A DNA stretch of 64,000 bases from Corynebacterium lowii (GTDB lineage Bacteria > Actinomycetota > Actinomycetes > Mycobacteriales > Mycobacteriaceae), in NCBI RefSeq assembly GCF_001412085.1, contig NZ_LKEV01000003.1, forward strand, positions 62,001-126,000, read 5' to 3'. Shown here piece after piece: positions 63,111-64,000 of this stretch. The notes under the pieces were generated by a model that saw only the letters and a list, made by a program, of their open reading frames with translations, was not told the DNA's origin and made no database searches. The number at the start of each line of letters is the position of its first letter. The stretch's first letter is position 1. The translations under genes were made by a program, and so were the position numbers.

Positions 63111-64000
63111 ATGACGGCTCCCGATAGATTTATGTATGGCGCGGTGGACCTCAGTCAGGTCAAGACCCAGGCGGAGGCCCGCGATACCCCGGCGGGTGAG
63201 ATTCCGGCGCTCGCCGAGATTACCGCCGCCAATCTAGAAGCTGCGGTGCTGCACCGATCCACCCAGGTTCCCGTGGTGGTGCTCGTGGGCACCCCGCGCA
63301 GCCCGGATTCGGAGCAGTTGAAGGCGGATTTAGAGGCCTTGGCTCAGCAGTCCCAACGGGCCTTCCTGGTGGGATATGTGGATGCTGACCGCGCCCCGGA
63401 GGTAGCTCAGGCCTTTGGTATTCAGGGGTTGCCCACCGTGGTGGCGGTGGCTGCCGGCAGGCCCATTACCTCCTTTGAGGGCGGGCAGCCCTTTGAGGCG
63501 CTCAAGCAATGGACCGACGCCCTGGTGGCGCAAGTGGGTGGACAGCTCAGCGGGCTTTCCTCGGAGATCGAAGGGGAGGCACCAGAGCAGGGGGAGATGA
63601 GCGAACTCGATTACGCCATCGCTGTAGCCGCGCAGGGCCAGTGGGAGCAGGCCGAGCAGATTTTTGCGGCGCTGGCTCAGGGGGGTGCGCAGGGCGGCGT
63701 GAAGGGTACCCAGAGCGCGCAACCTCAAAAAGCGCAGGGTAGCCAGGCCTCCCGCGCCGCCGCCTACCGTGACCTCATCGCAAGGGTACGGGCGGCGAGC
63801 GAGAAGGAAGGACAAGAGCAAGACGCCCTGGCTCGGGCGGACCAGAAAGCCCTGGCGGGCCATGCTGAGGAAGCCTTTGATCTGTTGTTATCCCTACTGA
63901 GCACGGAGCGTAAGGAAGAAGCCAAGGCTCGTTTGCTGGAACTCTTTGGCCTCTTTGAACCGGCCGATGGCGCGGTGGCCGCCGCACGCACGCGCTTGGC
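63111..64000 (+). CDS. Thioredoxin-fold co-chaperone-like protein (YbbN/CnoX-type), C-terminus cut off
   Basis: 296 codons are visible from ATG 63111 (AAAGGAGAG upstream); the frame is open at the right edge. Residues 40-145 form a thioredoxin domain, with PVVVLVGTPRSPDSEQLKADLE where WCGPC would be, and FGIQGLPTVVAVAAGRPITSF with the cis-proline. The active-site cysteines are absent. From about 165 come TPR-like helices (ELDYAIAVAAQGQWEQAEQIF) and an Ala/Gln-rich linker. This is the layout of YbbN-like holdase co-chaperones, which act without redox activity. Confidence 0.85.
   Translation, partial: MTAPDRFMYGAVDLSQVKTQAEARDTPAGEIPALAEITAANLEAAVLHRSTQVPVVVLVGTPRSPDSEQLKADLEALAQQSQRAFLVGYVDADRAPEVAQAFGIQGLPTVVAVAAGRPITSFEGGQPFEALKQWTDALVAQVGGQLSGLSSEIEGEAPEQGEMSELDYAIAVAAQGQWEQAEQIFAALAQGGAQGGVKGTQSAQPQKAQGSQASRAAAYRDLIARVRAASEKEGQEQDALARADQKALAGHAEEAFDLLLSLLSTERKEEAKARLLELFGLFEPADGAVAAARTRL

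Overview
The window is ordinary chromosomal DNA from a Corynebacterium-like actinobacterium. Four things point there: the order sigE - anti-sigma factor - tatB - mrp - fused 2-oxoglutarate dehydrogenase E2/E1 (odhA); the argS - lysA - hom - thrB block; rho - prfA - prmC - tsaC-like - wecA-like - atpI-like - atpBEFHAGDC; and the DUF2550 - nucS pair downstream of atpC. DNA is GC-rich and dense, with many 1-14 nt gene overlaps. The species cannot be named from sequence alone. No rRNA, IS element, prophage or CRISPR array was seen. The only RNA gene found is tRNA-Arg(CCG).

Layout. 1-7.2 kb: edge of an acetolactate decarboxylase gene, methyltransferase, sigE/anti-sigma/tatB, then mrp, a DUF1003 membrane protein and a soluble MgtE-N/CBS protein on the minus strand, then a stress protein behind a foldable leader and a lipoprotein. 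7.2-12.7 kb: odhA and a shikimate-dehydrogenase-like gene coupled to a membrane-associated protein. 12.8-17.2 kb: an acidic protein, a nucleoside hydrolase with no standard start codon, and a complete ECF transporter (S, T and a fused asymmetric double ATPase). 17.2-24 kb: MFS exporter with a LexA-like box, DEAD-box helicase, a secreted HNH nuclease and putP. 24-31.7 kb: four-gene DNA-maintenance cluster (SNF2 helicase, SWIM protein, SbcD-like, SbcC-like). 31.7-38.3 kb is the most accessory-looking part: YceI/MarR pair, secreted lipase, small secreted protein, tRNA-Arg, two tandem small AAA ATPases and lactate permease. 38.3-47.2 kb: argS, lysA, hom, thrB, a cysteine-rich regulator and an acyl-CoA ligase. 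47.5-64 kb: rho to the ATP synthase operon, nucS and a thioredoxin-fold protein cut by the right edge.

How genes work together. SigE and its zinc anti-sigma factor form an envelope-stress switch. argS/lysA/hom/thrB serve the aspartate family of amino acids. wecA-like supplies a lipid-linked sugar for envelope glycans. OdhA feeds the TCA cycle, and the atp operon encodes all eight F1Fo subunits. The strongest second-look items are the nucleoside hydrolase/ECF cluster (ATA start, asymmetric fused ATPase), the mutually exclusive leader hairpins before the stress gene, the SNF2-SWIM-Mre11/Rad50-like cluster, the tandem AAA ATPases, and the non-canonical start of atpB. All functions are inferred from reading motifs; no search was run.
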